Assembly: GCA_036417435.1 (NCBI GenBank)
Contig: CM070908.1
Location: 47,711,090 to 47,775,089 of the forward strand
Source of the DNA: Inia geoffrensis
Taxonomy: Eukaryota > Chordata > Mammalia > Artiodactyla > Iniidae
Direction of reading: 5' to 3'
Length of the DNA: 64,000 nucleotides
In this document: positions 36,146 through 48,429 of the stretch, piece by piece
How positions within the stretch are numbered: the first letter of the stretch is position 1
How the letters are laid out: each line of letters begins with the position of its first letter
Position numbers and translations under genes: made by a program
Notes under the pieces: model-generated
Told to the model about the DNA's origin: nothing
The model's input: only the letters and a program-made list of their open reading frames with translations
Database searches by the model: none

Positions 36146-36146
36146 C

Positions 36147-36689
36147 AAGTGTGTAGTTATTTCTTGGATGTCCTGTCTTAGGTTGCATTACACTCAGTTA
36201 TGTTACTTGTCAGCCATAATGATGAAAGCTAAAATGATGAAAAAATAACTTTGTTTTTCATATTAACACCAAGTATATTTAGCACATTATTTAGATTCAC
36301 CAACTTTTCCAGAAATGTAACTATCATGTAAATCCATGGAAGATTGTCCTTTGTTTTGTTCAGAATTTTACAAAGAGATGTTTACTATTTTGAAATATCA
36401 TGCTCCTAACTGCAGTGTTGGTTCTGGTATTTCAATACCGGACAGTCAGCTTCGTAGCTTTCCAACTGGTGGGGATTCTAATTTAGGTAAACATGGGACT
36501 CTTTCATTATACTACTTTCTTTTTCTCTTTTATTTATAGGTAGGGTTTTTTGGTTGCTTTTTGGGGGGTGGGGGTTGTAGCCTATGAATATCTGGAGGTT
36601 GATATTCATCTTTGTGGCACTGAGTCTCCAAGGGTTGTGAACCACAGTTTAGGACAGTGCAGGTTCTCAGCATAGCAATGAGATCATAA
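36147..36689. other. No gene or repeat recognised
   Basis: Includes a G-run at 36563-36575 but no assigned element. Confidence 0.4.
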
Positions 36690-36856
36690 GTATAATGATA
36701 GTTACCATTTACTGATTGTTTTCCATGCACCAAAGCAGTGCGATAATCACTTTACAAATATCTTCTCATTTGATTCTCACAATAAATCTTTCAGATAGGC
36801 ATTTTTTTTATCTCCATCTTTACAAGTGAGACAAGTTTGGCCAATACAGTTAGTAA
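36690..36856 (-). mobile_element. MIR SINE (antisense)
   Basis: tagttaccatttactgattg, tcatttgattctcacaataa and caagtgagacaagtttggcc follow antisense MIR. Confidence 0.75.
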
Positions 36857-36858
36857 GT

Positions 36859-37030
36859 GTAGTTGGCACTCCATACCCACAAATGCAGAATCCGTGGGTG
36901 CAGAATCCATGGATATGGAGAGCTGACTTCACTAAGCCATTTTATATAAGGGACTTGAGCAGCCGCAGATCTTGGTTTCCAGAGGGGTCCTGGAACCACT
37001 CCCCTGCGGATACAGAGGGAGGACTGTAAT
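36859..37030. mobile_element. Tigger-like non-autonomous DNA transposon
   Basis: Ends agttggcactccatacccac and cggatacagagggaggactg form imperfect inverted repeats of the type cagt-ggccctccgtatcc. Internal cattttatataagggacttg and tcctggaaccactcccctgc match TcMar-Tigger MITEs. Confidence 0.75.
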
Positions 37031-38569
37031 AGAGCATCATTTGAATCCAAATCTGCTTGACCTCAGAGCCAGGGTGTTTACCTGCCCAGTTAAACCACCA
37101 GTCTAGAAAAGATTGCTGCACCAGCTGAGGGAACAACCAAAAGCAGGCAGGTCCTAACTCTATGTCTGAACCATCATTGCTTCCAGTACAGCAATACCAG
37201 TCTCCTAATTTCAGAACAGGAGGCAAGGCTCAAACGTATCAGGAAAGACAGAAAGAAGAGCTATATAGAGTTAACAAACTTCAAATATATCTGCTACTTC
37301 TTCCATTTGAAAAGTGAAAATGCCACAGTAGTCTCCAAGGTCAGAATCTCCTCTTTTCAGTTTTTCTTCACGAACAACTTCATATGTTCATGCAAAACCT
37401 TTGACCTCTAAGAAGCCAGCAGCATTGATAATTATATCTCAAAAACAACCCTTTATGTGGTACCTACTCTATAATGGATTCAGAGACATGAATAAAACAT
37501 CTTAATTTTCAAGTATTTCTTTTTAAATTAATATTTGAAAGAAAAATATCTTGTAAAGAAAGGAGACTTCTGTAAGGCGTGTAGCTCTTGCATAGAGGGA
37601 TAGAGTTTTCATGGCCTGTCTTGTTAAAACTGTTCTAGTACCCATCTGATGCACACTTATTTATGGATTTTAGACTAAAAGCTCTTTTTTGTCAGTTTTC
37701 TTCACAACCACTTATCTCGACATCCTCATTAGGTGATTTTTCTCTTTTCTTTTTGTTGAGGCCTAGCCATGCCCTTGGTACTCTCTTTTGTTCCTTGCTG
37801 CAAAAGGAATGGTTTTAAAGCCTCACTTTCCACCAGTCCCACCTTTTTTTTCTTTGTAATTAGCCTTATTTTGAGGACCAGAGAAGCAAAAGATTGGAAA
37901 GAAATACAAAAACTGTTGAACAAAAGACGATGTTCTTTACCCCAACCATACGCTGTATAGCTCGTGTGCAACCTGGGTCAGATGACTCGCATATATGCCT
38001 TTAAAATGAAAAGAGAATGAAAAAAGAAAGAACAAGAAAAAGCACTGACTTTCACAGCAGCTGCATTGGTATAAACAGGCTGGGAGTAAATGTCACAGCA
38101 AAGGAGAATAATACATCTTGCCTTCATTGCAAAAGTAACTCACTTTAAAACCAAAGAACATGATGAAACTGCATACCTGGTCACAATGCTTTTAGATAGT
38201 CATTTGAAATACCTTAATATTAATTTCCTTTAATTGGAAGGAGAGAAACACTTTTCTTTTTTAAAACTCTAAGCATGTTTTCTCATTTGAGCCACACGAA
38301 AATGGAATTGTTCATCTATTTCCTTTAAAATCAGTTCATTAAAACAGCTTTGATGCAGTGGTGATTAATGAAATGCTTTTCTCTGCCTCTTATTTCATTA
38401 GTTAAGAGGACCAATGGATTTATGCTTTCCTTGTCTCTAGAAATAAAACTGTAGCTTTCAAAAATATTAAAATTCATGAATACTGACTGGCTGCTGTGCC
38501 TGGAATAATGTTATTTCTTAAAAAAAAAAAAAAGTTCTTTGTACCAATACATTTCATGAGAATGACCAT
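37031..38569. other. Repeat-poor block of about 1.5 kb
   Basis: No transposable element recognised apart from an A-run at 38519-38533. Chance ORFs only. Another candidate for unique or conserved sequence. Confidence 0.4.
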
Positions 38570-38803
38570 CAAAGGCAGTTGTTTTTTTTTTTTTTTTTTT
38601 GCGGTACATGGGCCTCTCACTGTTGTGGTCTCTCCTGTTGCAGAGCACAGGCTCCAGACGCGCAGGCTCAGCAGTCATGGCTCACGGGACCAGCCACTCC
38701 GCGGCATGTGGGATCTTCCCGAACTGGGGCACGAACCCGTGTCCCCTGCATCGGCAGGCGGACCCTCAACCACTGTGCCACCAGGGAAGCCCCAAAGGCA
38801 GTT
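38570..38803 (-). mobile_element. CHR-type SINE (short subtype, antisense) with target duplication
   Basis: The minus-strand SINE body spans about 38581-38792 and starts, as seen on plus, with a T-run of about 19. It is flanked by caaaggcagtt at 38570-38580 and 38793-38803. Boxes and body match the other short-subtype copies, with several CpG-type decays. Confidence 0.92.
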
Positions 38804-39035
38804 TTAATGGGGCAAATGTTACAAAGTATGAAGACTCAGGTTTCCAAAGATAGAGCTGCCAAAAACTAACTTGTCTTTCTCCCCACTCTACCCCCTGAAA
38901 TAAACATTTTAAGTTTATCAGAATATAGGCTTTGTTTGCTGTTTTCGATTTTGATTGGGCAAGTATCAATGACCCAACAGGAAATGCAGAGAACACTCCA
39001 CCTGGCAATTTAAGGAGAGTTCAGTAAACAGACTA

Positions 39036-39257
39036 CAGTTGACCCTCCAACACAGGGGTTGGGGCGCTGACCCACCACACGGTCAAAATCGGAGTATAAC
39101 TCACTCTTCATGGTTCCTCGGTATCCGCAGTTCCAAATCCTCTGAGTCAACCCACCGCAGACCCCTAACACTGTAGTATTTACTATTGAAAACAATCTAT
39201 GTATAAGTGGGCCCATGCAGTTCAAACTATGTTATGTGTTATTCAAGGATTAACAGT
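39036..39257. mobile_element. Tigger-type non-autonomous DNA transposon
   Basis: Left end cagttgaccctccaacacag, right end ttattcaaggattaacagt, imperfect inverted repeats. Internal ctcggtatccgcag and gtataagtgggcccatgcag match a Tigger MITE. No transposase frame. Confidence 0.75.
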
Positions 39258-40092
39258 GTTTGTAAAGGTGTGAAAGGGGTTTAGGAAAACCATCAATATA
39301 CAGTGTTGGTAGCCCCTGTCATCCACAGGCCTGAAGTGGCAAAAGGAAGGAACCATTATCAAAATCTATGAAACAAACTCTGGTTTCTTGCAGCCAACCC
39401 GCGATGACCGGCAATGCAGAAGTTAGAGGAACACATACCCCACCCTGCTCACTTCCTGCCCTTGATTTCTTGTTAGCTAAGCCAGCTGGGAACCAAAGGA
39501 CAAAGGAAGCTGTTGGTGCCATCCTGGCACAGAGCAAGGGGACAAGGAAGCAGGAGGGGTACAGGGCATCAATCTGAAGTTTTAGAGACCCAGATAAATA
39601 CCTCTTTCTCTCCCCACTTTTTGCTACAAGATACAGGCATCTCTTTCCCTTAAGGTTTCTTTTCCCTTTACATAAAATCAGTTTCATGGAACTCTTTTAA
39701 GGAAACAATTCTAAACAGCAAAACTTGGTCTTCTTAATTCTGTTAACACACCTCAAAGAGCTCAGAATACCTGAAGAAAGGTTACTGCCCCCTCTTCACC
39801 TGCTACTGGGTGGAAAGTAATTAAAGGATGTGGTCATTTCACTCAGCAAATATTTGAGTTCTGAGCAAGTGCACACTAAGGCACCATCTAAGAATCATGG
39901 AGGACCCAAGGGTGAGTCAGATGAGGACCTGGTCACCAGCATGTCTCTGGATTCCCAGCATCCATTTCTGATTTCTTCTCCTGCACGTACTCAGGCCCAA
40001 GACAGTGCTCACAACCCAGGCCGGTCAATCAACACATTCCTGTCTTCTACCTGGTGTGACAGGCTTACAGTTACCTAAGATAGACCAATAAG
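39258..40092. other. No gene or repeat recognised
   Basis: Two opposing chance ORFs at 39319-39687. Nothing supportable. Confidence 0.4.
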
Positions 40093-40467
40093 AGTCTTGT
40101 TTGGGAGGCTTCCCTGGTGGCTCAGTGGTTAATAATCCACCTGCCAATGCAGGGGACTTGGGTTCGAGCCCTGATCTGAGAAGATCCCACATGCCGTGCA
40201 GCAACTAAGCCCATGTGCCACAATTACTGAGCCTGTGTTCTAGAGCCCGTGAGCCACAACGACTGAGCCCACGTGCCACAACTACTGAAGCCCATGTGCC
40301 TAGGTCCCATGCTCCGTCCGCAACAAGAGAAGCCACCGCAAGAAGCATGCACACTGCAACCAAGAGTAACCCCCACTCGCCGCAACTAGAGAAAGCCCCC
40401 GTGCAGCAACAAAGACCCAGTGCAGCCAAAAATTAATTAATTAAAAAAAATAAAAAGTCTTGTTTGG
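40093..40467 (+). mobile_element. CHR-type SINE (long subtype) with target duplication
   Basis: The body, about 40105-40455, has the tRNA-like head with B-box gggttcgagccc, repeated ccacaac-actga units and a gcaactagagaaagcccc segment, ending in TTAATTAA and A-rich tail. Duplication agtcttgtttgg at 40093-40104 and 40456-40467. The internal ccacaac/actgagccc motif is itself repeated several times, making this copy longer than the others. Confidence 0.92.
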
Positions 40468-40533
40468 AACTGTTTTGCCAGGTTTATGAGCAAGAGTCTT
40501 GTTTGGAACTGTTTTGCCAGATTTATGAGCAAA
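40456..40533. repeat. 39-bp tandem duplication
   Basis: Two adjacent 39-base units, 40456-40494 and 40495-40533, each starting agtcttgtttggaactgttt. The one internal mismatch seen is ggttt/gattt. The unit starts exactly at the SINE target-duplication boundary. Confidence 0.9.
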
Positions 40534-41611
40534 GAGGTACTCTTTCAAAAGGAGTTGTTCAGTGAAAATGATGTGAAAAAAAAGCCTGTGAGAAGGATGA
40601 GGCCAAGTTGAGAAAAGCAAAGTTCAGGAGGGAGCAAGATGGAGGCTCTGGACCAGCCACACCTGAAGCCTGTTGGACTCAGTGTCCTGAGTTAATACAT
40701 TATCTTGTTTTGCTTAAGCTGTGATTTTATCTCTTACAACAGGTTGAATCTTGACTCATATATTATCCTCAAGAAGTTTGTGTGTAGCAGGGAAGATCGG
40801 TGTGTAAACAAAACACAAAATATAAAGTTAGAAATAGCATTTTTAAAAATTAGATATAAAGACTTCAGGGAGCCTAGGTTTACTTACAGAAGTAATTATC
40901 TGAACAATCAAGGAAATTAAGATGCCATTTGAACTAGGCCCTGAGTCACAGATAAAATGTGATGTGTTGATTTTTAGGGGTGAGCACACAGAGAGACACA
41001 GACAGATATAAAAGGACATACTCCAATGTACTTCAAAATGTTATCCATGGTAATTTCTGGGAATTAGGATTGTAATGGAAAAGGGTTTTTTTTTTAATTG
41101 TTGTTTTGTTTAGGCTATAATTTTTATTCTGTTATATTCTTTAAATTTGTTACAACTAGTAAGGGTTACTTCCGTAGTTTTCTTAAAAAGAAAAAGTATT
41201 CAGAAACCTCCTTTAGTTCAGACCTCCTTTTGTACAGACCTGTAAGCAGTTGCAATAAACCACGAGTTGATGATGATCTGCCAAAACAGTGTGTGGAGGA
41301 AGGGTGACAGGTAAGCAAAAATAGAACAGGAACATGAATTATAGCGGGACAATTTATTGTAATCACTTTTTAAACAGCTTTAAAATGTGAAGAGATACTT
41401 TCATCATTTCTTCCTCCACCGAATGTAATTTGTCCTAGGCCAAATACAAGTGTGATGTTGGTAGTAATTAAAATTTAATTTGTTTTGCCACAAAAAAGAT
41501 CTACCAGATGGGTGTTTCTCTGCTTTTGTTGACTGGGTAGAAACTAGAATATAATGATGATGATGAAGAAGAGGAGTCGGATGATATAAGCCATAGTACA
41601 GGGGAAGCACA
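40534..41611. other. Mostly unassigned; possible L1M tail
   Basis: Around 40985-41170, cagatataaaaggacatact, tggtaatttctgggaattag and a T-run resemble an old L1M 3'UTR. The rest is unassigned. Confidence 0.35.
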
Positions 41612-41770
41612 TCACATGTACAGCAACCCTATAAATTGTTTACTCCTATAATCTGCATTTTGCAATCGAGGAAACTGACACTTACCCTGGGCCACATAAC
41701 AAGCATGTGGGGACTGAGATCTGACCTCATGAAGTCCTGGTCCACAGCTCCTATTATACGGCGTCTCCAT
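41612..41770 (-). mobile_element. MIR SINE (antisense)
   Basis: gcaaccctataaattgttta, cattttgcaatcgaggaaac and gggccacataacaagcatgt follow antisense MIR. Confidence 0.75.
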
Positions 41771-42484
41771 AGGAACGATGATGGATGGTCTCTGTGCATA
41801 TACAAACATCCTTAAAGAATTAGAAGCCCTATCCTTAATACAAATAAGAAAGAGTGATGACAAAGTTTTCACTATTTCACACGCATCCTCCACTATCATT
41901 TGGTGTACAGCTAGCTGAGGTTAAGGGTACATTAATGCCCATAATCTTGATTTCAGCATCATACTAATTCAGAGGTAGTTGGGGCATCTAACTTGCTTCT
42001 GGAACCACATATCTGCTGCCCTGTGCCAAGCAGAATGTGATCTACCAGTATTCTAATGCTGAAATTAGACAGCTCAAACAACAGCTGATTGCACACCATG
42101 AGATCCACTAAAATCTGACAGCAGGTGTACTCACCAATTTTGACCATAATGATGGCAATAAGGAGACTTTCTGTTAAAGGGACAAGAGAGCAGATATTTG
42201 GCACCAGGCAGTGGAAAAAAGCAAGACAGTTTTAAACAAGTACCACATGTGGTGACTCATTAGATGTTGAGAGCTAATAAGAGGCTGAAGATTTTTAGCT
42301 TAGCACTGATGCTGTGGGCAGCAGGATCTCCTAACATCTAGAAATTGAGGATGAATCAGGAGGTGGTGATAAATCCGGTGCTGATGCCTGGAGTGTGGAA
42401 CTGTTATATTTTTGGGATAAAGGCAAAGATGTAAAAGTCTAAGAGAGTGCCAGAGTGAAGCAGATATGTTGAGAGATCTGCATG
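41771..42484. other. No gene or repeat recognised
   Basis: Chance ORFs only. Confidence 0.4.
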
Positions 42485-43620
42485 TTTCTGTATGCATTCA
42501 TTCACTAAGCAAGTACAATGCCATGGACAACACCCCAGATTTCAGAATACAGAAAATGACCCCTTCTGGGTGGAGCTGATAGTCTAACAGAGAAGAATCA
42601 ATTAACCAGATAAAGATTATAAAGTGCAATGGTTGTTGGGATAATAGAAATGTAGGATACCATGAGGGCATGGTCTAGAGAAGTGAAGAAATTCCAGTGG
42701 AGGTGCAGGCCCAGGACAAGAAGAATAAATAATGAAAGAGGGAGGAAAGTCCCTCCAGGCGGGACTGTAAGAAGGCCAGAGCTGGCAGGAGCTTGGTGGT
42801 TAGCGAGGATGGAGAGGTGGACAGGCCCAGATCCTTATGCTCCATACAAAAGCATCTCTACTCTTACAGACAGGAAAGATATCTTAATAGCTGCCATTCT
42901 TTTAAAAGCAGCCAGATAACCAACATGTGTATTTTGAGAAACTGCTACATGCTGTGCAGTGAACAAGATGAAGTCCCCGCCCTGGAGAAGCTTGTCTATT
43001 GGTGGAGGGATTCAGACAGTGAATCTGCAGAAGAATACACGTGCCGAGTGCTAGGAAGAAGATGAAAGAGGCTGCGATGGGAGAGGATGAGTGGGGGGCA
43101 GGGACATGGAACCCTGGTCGCGCACGGTGACCACTCTTGTGGAGGAAATATTTGAATTGAGGTCTCAACAGTGAGATAGGAGGAGGCCTGTGAGTGTCTG
43201 GGGAAAGCATTCCAAGCAGAAGGACAGCGAACTCCTTGAGACAGAAACAAGCAGTCTTGTGTTCACCACCCAGAAATTGGGCCCATGCAGCCAAGAGGGG
43301 GGATGAAGGGAGGTTTAAGGGCCACGAAGTGGGAGAGGTGAGGACAGATCAGGTAGAAACTTGAGGGAAAATGACCAGACGTTCAGGTTGGCCCCAAGTA
43401 ACCCCAGTTACCACTCTTTAGCCCAGTTATTAATAACGCCCTCCCTCCTTCTCTAAGGCTTATGGAGTAGGGCAAGGAGACTAGATTTTGCAGTTCAGGT
43501 GAAAGCCATGGGGGACTTTTAAGTAAGGGAACCACATGATCCGCAGATTCATGCCTTAGAAACGTTGCTCTGGCTGCAATTGGCAGGCGTTCTGTAAGGG
43601 GAAGGACTTCCATTCATTCT
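42485..43620 (-). mobile_element. L2 LINE 3' regions (antisense), probably two copies
   Basis: 42485-42850 starts with the antisense L2 end (attcattcactaagcaagt). A second start follows at about 42905 (ctacatgctgtgcagtgaac, then gtccccgccctggagaagct). Downstream, ggggaaagcattccaagcag at 43200 and the gtaagggaaccacatgatcc block at 43523 mirror the L2 3' third. The repeated start implies two stacked copies or a duplication. Confidence 0.7.
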
Positions 43621-43829
43621 GTTTAAGGCCCTGATACCCAAAGAATTTCTTAGGTTTCTCACAGTACTGCAGAATCTTGGAATTTGGAAAGAATCTAGAG
43701 CTTACTTTGTTTATAGTCCTACACCATGTAAGAATGCCTCCTACCATAATTGGTGCTTACGACTGGCTTTAATGAAACTCAAATAAAAGACTATGATCAA
43801 ATAAAGAGGCGAGAGACTTAGAATAAGAA

Positions 43830-44045
43830 GAACAGAGTCTTTGGAGCAAGACAGAGCCAGATATGAGTCCTGACCCTGTATGAGCTTTGTGACCTCAGGC
43901 AAATTACTTAACCTCTCTAAGCCTTTGATTTGCCATCTGCAAAACAGAAACAATAATAACCACCTGAGTGCCTTTGAAGTATTAAAAATAAGCTATGTAA
44001 AGCACTGGCTGATGCAGAGTATTTCAATATTATAAAAATAAAATA
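43830..44045 (+). mobile_element. MIR SINE
   Basis: Sense MIR: gacagagccagatatgagtc, tttgtgacctcaggcaaatt, acttaacctctctaagcctt and gctatgtaaagcactggctg. Confidence 0.85.
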
Positions 44046-44521
44046 AACAATAAAGATTATTTAATGTAATTTCAAAAGGCCAATCCTACCTGACAAAGTG
44101 ATTTTTCAAATTATTGTCGACATCACTTTTTATAGTTTGCTTTGAACCTCTGCTGAAAACAATGCATTCTCTCTCCAGAGTAATGCACTTGGTATGCACA
44201 TGAAATTTTTCAAAAACATTTATTGAATGGCAGCTTGGAATAATGTTTGCAAAACTGTTGAAGGGCTCCTTTTAAAACAGAAACTGAGCTGAATCACAGA
44301 GTTGTAATTCCATCTACCGCACTCCCCATTCAGTATCCCAATTTTCCCAGCAAGGTGACCAAGTCTTTCCCCTCTGTCACTCACACCCCTTCTCTAACCC
44401 TAGTCTAACTGACCTCACTAAACAAACAGGTTATAAGTGACTATCAGACACACAAAGGAAAGGGTTATATGGCTTTACAATAGAAAATTATTGAAGAAAA
44501 TTATTGAAAGTCTCCAGCAAT
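44046..44521. other. No gene or repeat recognised
   Basis: Unassigned sequence upstream of a SINE. Confidence 0.4.
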
Positions 44522-44766
44522 CACTACAGCAATTTTTTTTTTTTTTTTTTTTTTTTTTGCGGTATGTGGGCCTCTCACTGTTGTGGCCTCTCCCATTGCG
44601 GAGCACAGGCTCCAGACGCTCAGGCTCAGCAGCCATGACTCACGGGCCCAGCCGCTCCGTGGCATGTGGGATCTTCCCGGACTGGGGCACGAACCCGTGT
44701 CCCCTGCATCGGCAGGCGGACTGTCAACCACTGCACCACCAGGGAAGCCCACTACAGCAATTTTTT
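44522..44766 (-). mobile_element. CHR-type SINE (short subtype, antisense) with target duplication
   Basis: The SINE body is at about 44539-44749, with a long T-run as its antisense poly(A). Perfect duplication cactacagcaatttttt at 44522-44538 and 44750-44766. tRNA-like boxes read on the minus strand. Confidence 0.94.
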
Positions 44767-45014
44767 CCTGTAGTAATTTTTGTCCTGAAAAATCTGGATA
44801 AGTCTGACTAATTCCTGAAGTATACATTTACATGGTCTCCTTCATGCCTACAACTAGGATGAGGTGAACCAAATCTTTGTGATTTACCACTGGTGTTAAG
44901 AGACCAGGACCACAAACATTCATTCACATCTAACAGAACCACCTTTCTCAGAAATCTTGAGTAACAATTACACTAGCTCTAAAAGGAAACCATCGTAAAC
45001 ATTTCACAGTTATT

Positions 45015-45487
45015 GTATTAGTTTTCTAGGCCTGCCATAACAAAGTACTATAAATAACAGAATTGTATTGTCTCACAGTTCTGGAGGCTAGAAGTTCAAG
45101 ATCAAGGTGTGGGCAGGTTAGTTCTTTCTGAAGGCTCTGAGGGAGAATTTGCTCCCTGCCTCTCTCCTGGCTCCTGGCAGTTTGCTGGCATTTCTTGGCT
45201 TATAGATGCAGGCTTAACTCCTGCATCTTTGTCTTCATGTTTACATGGCCTTCTCGCTGTGTGTGTCTGTCCCTTCACACATTATTCATTTTATAAGGAC
45301 ATTTATTCTTTTTATAAGGTCACCAGTCATACTGGAGTAGGAGCTCACCCATTCCAGAATGACCTCATTTTACCCTACCAAATCACACCTGCAACAACCC
45401 TATTTCCAAATAAGGGTACACTCTGAGGTACTAGGGTTAGGACACCAACATGAATTTGGGGTGGACACAATTCAGTCCATCACAATA
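45015..45487 (-). mobile_element. MaLR (MST/MLT1-type) LTR, antisense
   Basis: Nearly complete LTR read antisense: attagttttctaggcctgcc, cagttctggaggctagaagt, ttataaggtcaccagtcata, acaaccctatttccaaataa and ggacacaattcagtccatca. Confidence 0.8.
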
Positions 45488-45569
45488 CTGAAATGAATCC
45501 TCTTTATTTCACATTTATGCCTTCCCCACAGGGAGATTCCATTTGAACTTTTCTAGTTTAAAAAAATGC

Positions 45570-47880
45570 AAAAGGATAGCTTCCTCAACTCAATAAAGAA
45601 TATCTATAAACAATCTATAGCTAATACTTAATCCATAACTATATTTCATGGTGAAAAACTCTAAGTTTTCCCACTAAGATCTGGTACAAGACAAGGATGT
45701 TTCCTCTCACCACCCCTTTTCAACATTATACTAGATGTTCTAACCAATGCAATAAGACAATAAAAGGAAAAAATATATATATATATACATATATAGAGAG
45801 AAGGAAAAAACAAAACTGTTTGCAGATGATATGATTGTCAGTGTAAAAAATCCAAAAGAATCAACAAAAACCTATTGGAACTAATAAGTGATAATAGCAA
45901 GGTTGAAGGATACAAGATTAATATACAAAAGCCAATCACTTTCCTATATACCAGCAATAAACAAGTGGAATTTGAAATTAAAAACACAACACCATTACAC
46001 TAGCACCCCCAAAATGAAATACTTTGGTATAAATCTAACAAAATATGTACATGAGCTATATGAGAAAAAATATAAAACTCTGATGAACAAAATCAAGGAA
46101 AAACTAAATAAATGGAGAGATATTCCATGTTCATGGGTAAGAAGATTCAATATTGTCAAGATGTCACTTCTTTCCAACTTGATCTATACATTCAATGCAA
46201 TCCTAGTCAAAATCCCAGCATGTTTTTTTGTGGATATTGACAGATTGGTTCTAAAGTTTATACTGAGAGGCAAAAGATCCAGAATAACCAACATAATATT
46301 GAAAGAGAACAAAGTTGGAATATCAAACCCACCAACTTCAAGTCTTACTTTAAAGCTACAGTGGTAAAAAGTGTGGTATTGAGCAAAGTGTAGACAACTA
46401 GATCAGTGGAACAGAGTAGAGAGCCCAGAAATACACCCACATAAATGTAGTCAACTGATCTTTGACAAAGGAGCAAAGGCAATACAATGGAGTAAAGAGA
46501 GTCTTTCAACAAATGGTGGTGGAACAACAGGACATACAAAAAAAAAAAAAAGGATCTAAACACAGACCTTACACCCTTCACAAAAATTAATTCAAAACTG
46601 ATTGTAGACCTAAATGTAAAATGCAAAACTGTAAAACTCTAGAAGATAATAGAAGAGAAAACCTAGATGACCTTGGGTATGAAAATGACTTTTTAGATAT
46701 AACAGCAAAGGTACAATCCAGAAAGAAAGAATTGATAAGTTAGACTTCATTAAAATGAAAAACTTTTGCTCTGTGAAAGATGTTGTCAAGAGAATAAGAA
46801 AACAAGCCACAGACTGGGAGAATATATTTGCAAAAGGCACATCTGATAAAGGACTGTTATCCAAAATATACAAACAACCCTTAAACCTCAACAATAAGAA
46901 ACAAACAAACTGATTTTAAAAATGGACCCATAGACCTTAACAGACCCCTCACCAAAGAAGATATATAGATGACAAATTAGCATATGAGAAGATGCTCCAT
47001 ATCATATGTTATCAGGGAAATGGTGGTTAAAACTATGAGCTACCACTATACAGCTATTAGAATAGCAAAATCCAGACTACTGACAACACCAAATGCTGGT
47101 GAAGACATGGAGCAACAGGAACTCTCATTCACAGTTGGTGGCATGAAAAATGGAACAGCCACTTTAGAAGACACTTGGACAGTTTCTTACAAGAATAAGT
47201 ATACTCTGAAAGAATGAAGCAATCATGCTTCTTGGTATTTACCCAAAGGAGCTGAAATAAAAACCTGTATGTGGATATTTATAGTAGCTTAATTCATAAT
47301 TGTTAAAAACGGGAAGTAACCAAGATGTCCTTCAGGAGGTGAATGGATAAATAAACTGTGGTTCATCCATACAATGGAACATCATTCAGGAGTAAAAAGG
47401 AATGAGCTACCAAGCGATGAAAAGGCCATAGAGGAACCATAAATGCATATTACTAAGTGAAAGAAATTTGAGAAGGATATATATTATATGATTCCAACTG
47501 TATCGCATTGTGGAAAAGGCAAAGCTATGGAAATAGTCAAACGATCAGTGGTTGCCAGCAGTTAGCTAGGGGTAAGGAGGTGAATAGAGCAATAAAAATA
47601 CTCTGTGTACCATAATGATGGATACATCATTGTCCAAACCCATAGAATGTATAACACCAAGAGTGAGTGGTAATGTGAGCTATGGACTTGGGGTGACTAT
47701 GATGTGTCAGTGTAAGTCATCAATTGTGACAAATGTACCACTCGGTGTGGGAGGCTTCTTAATGGGAGAGGCTATGTATGCGTGGGGTCAGAGGTATGTG
47801 GGAAATCTCTACCTTCCCCTAAAGTTTGCTGTGAACCTTAAACTGCTCTAACAATATCGTCTTAATTTTTTTAAAGTGAT
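45570..47880 (+). mobile_element. Old 5'-truncated L1 (L1M type), ORF2 remnant and 3'UTR
   Basis: About 2.3 kb of sense L1. The reverse transcriptase is recognisable (G-T-R-Q-G-C at about 45680-45700, L-F-A-D-D-M-I at 45816-45836). A longer open piece at 45888-46367 retains the R-D-I-P-C-S-W-V-R-R-F-N-I-V-K-M block. Downstream the ORF2 C-terminus and ttggtatttacccaaaggag are followed by a 3'UTR with ggttgccagcagttagctag. Many stops and indels and a TA-type microsatellite (45773-45795) show great age. Pseudogenic throughout. Confidence 0.88.
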
Positions 47881-48429
47881 TCTTTTAAAAAGTTCTTAGA
47901 GCTACTTGTCATTCCTGTTTAAAAAGATATTTCCTTTGAAAACGTTATGCCTTGTTAAAAAATATACAGCATTATAAAAAAGAATTAAAAATGAAAAAGC
48001 ATCTGATGCAGGCCTCCCCACAGGCCCACCCCTGCCACCACTTGTTCTTGAAGTTGACATCTGAGTCTCAGGGGTAATCAGGAACAGAGAATTCATTCCA
48101 AAAATCTCTGCGGCCCAGTTGGAACAACTGTTCGTGTTTATAAGGCACATGGTTTGATGAAGATTGCATTTATTTTAGATTAGTCTGGGGGCTGGCCCTG
48201 TTGTTCTAAAAGTCTAAGGATGAAATTACAAATTTAAACAGTTGGTGTCGGTGGCAAACCCTGCTGTTTGCTGGAGCAGATGCTGTCAGCGCTCCTCCCG
48301 CATCCTGTAGGCACTTTTTTTTACTGGAAGCACCTACACCTCCCTGCCAGAGGGCTTTCTTTAAGCCTCATGGGGCACAGACAGGAAGTGCCCGGTGTAA
48401 GTACCCCTGGAGGAAACCCCAGCACAACC
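47881..48429. other. No gene or repeat recognised
   Basis: Unassigned. Chance ORFs only. Confidence 0.4.

Larger units (their letters stand above)
33740..36146 (+). mobile_element. Degraded endogenous retrovirus with two LTR copies
   Basis: Related LTR segments lie at 33957-34171 and 35929-36145 in the same orientation. The left one is followed by a primer-binding-site-like sequence and a leader. The interior of about 1.75 kb lacks recognisable gag, pro, pol or env domains, so most coding sequence has been deleted or eroded. The right copy lacks most of U3. The 5' boundary (about 33740) is an estimate. Host endogenisation was ancient. Class is uncertain: the primer site points to lysine tRNA, whereas the long leader is also seen in gamma-like elements. 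Confidence 0.8.
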
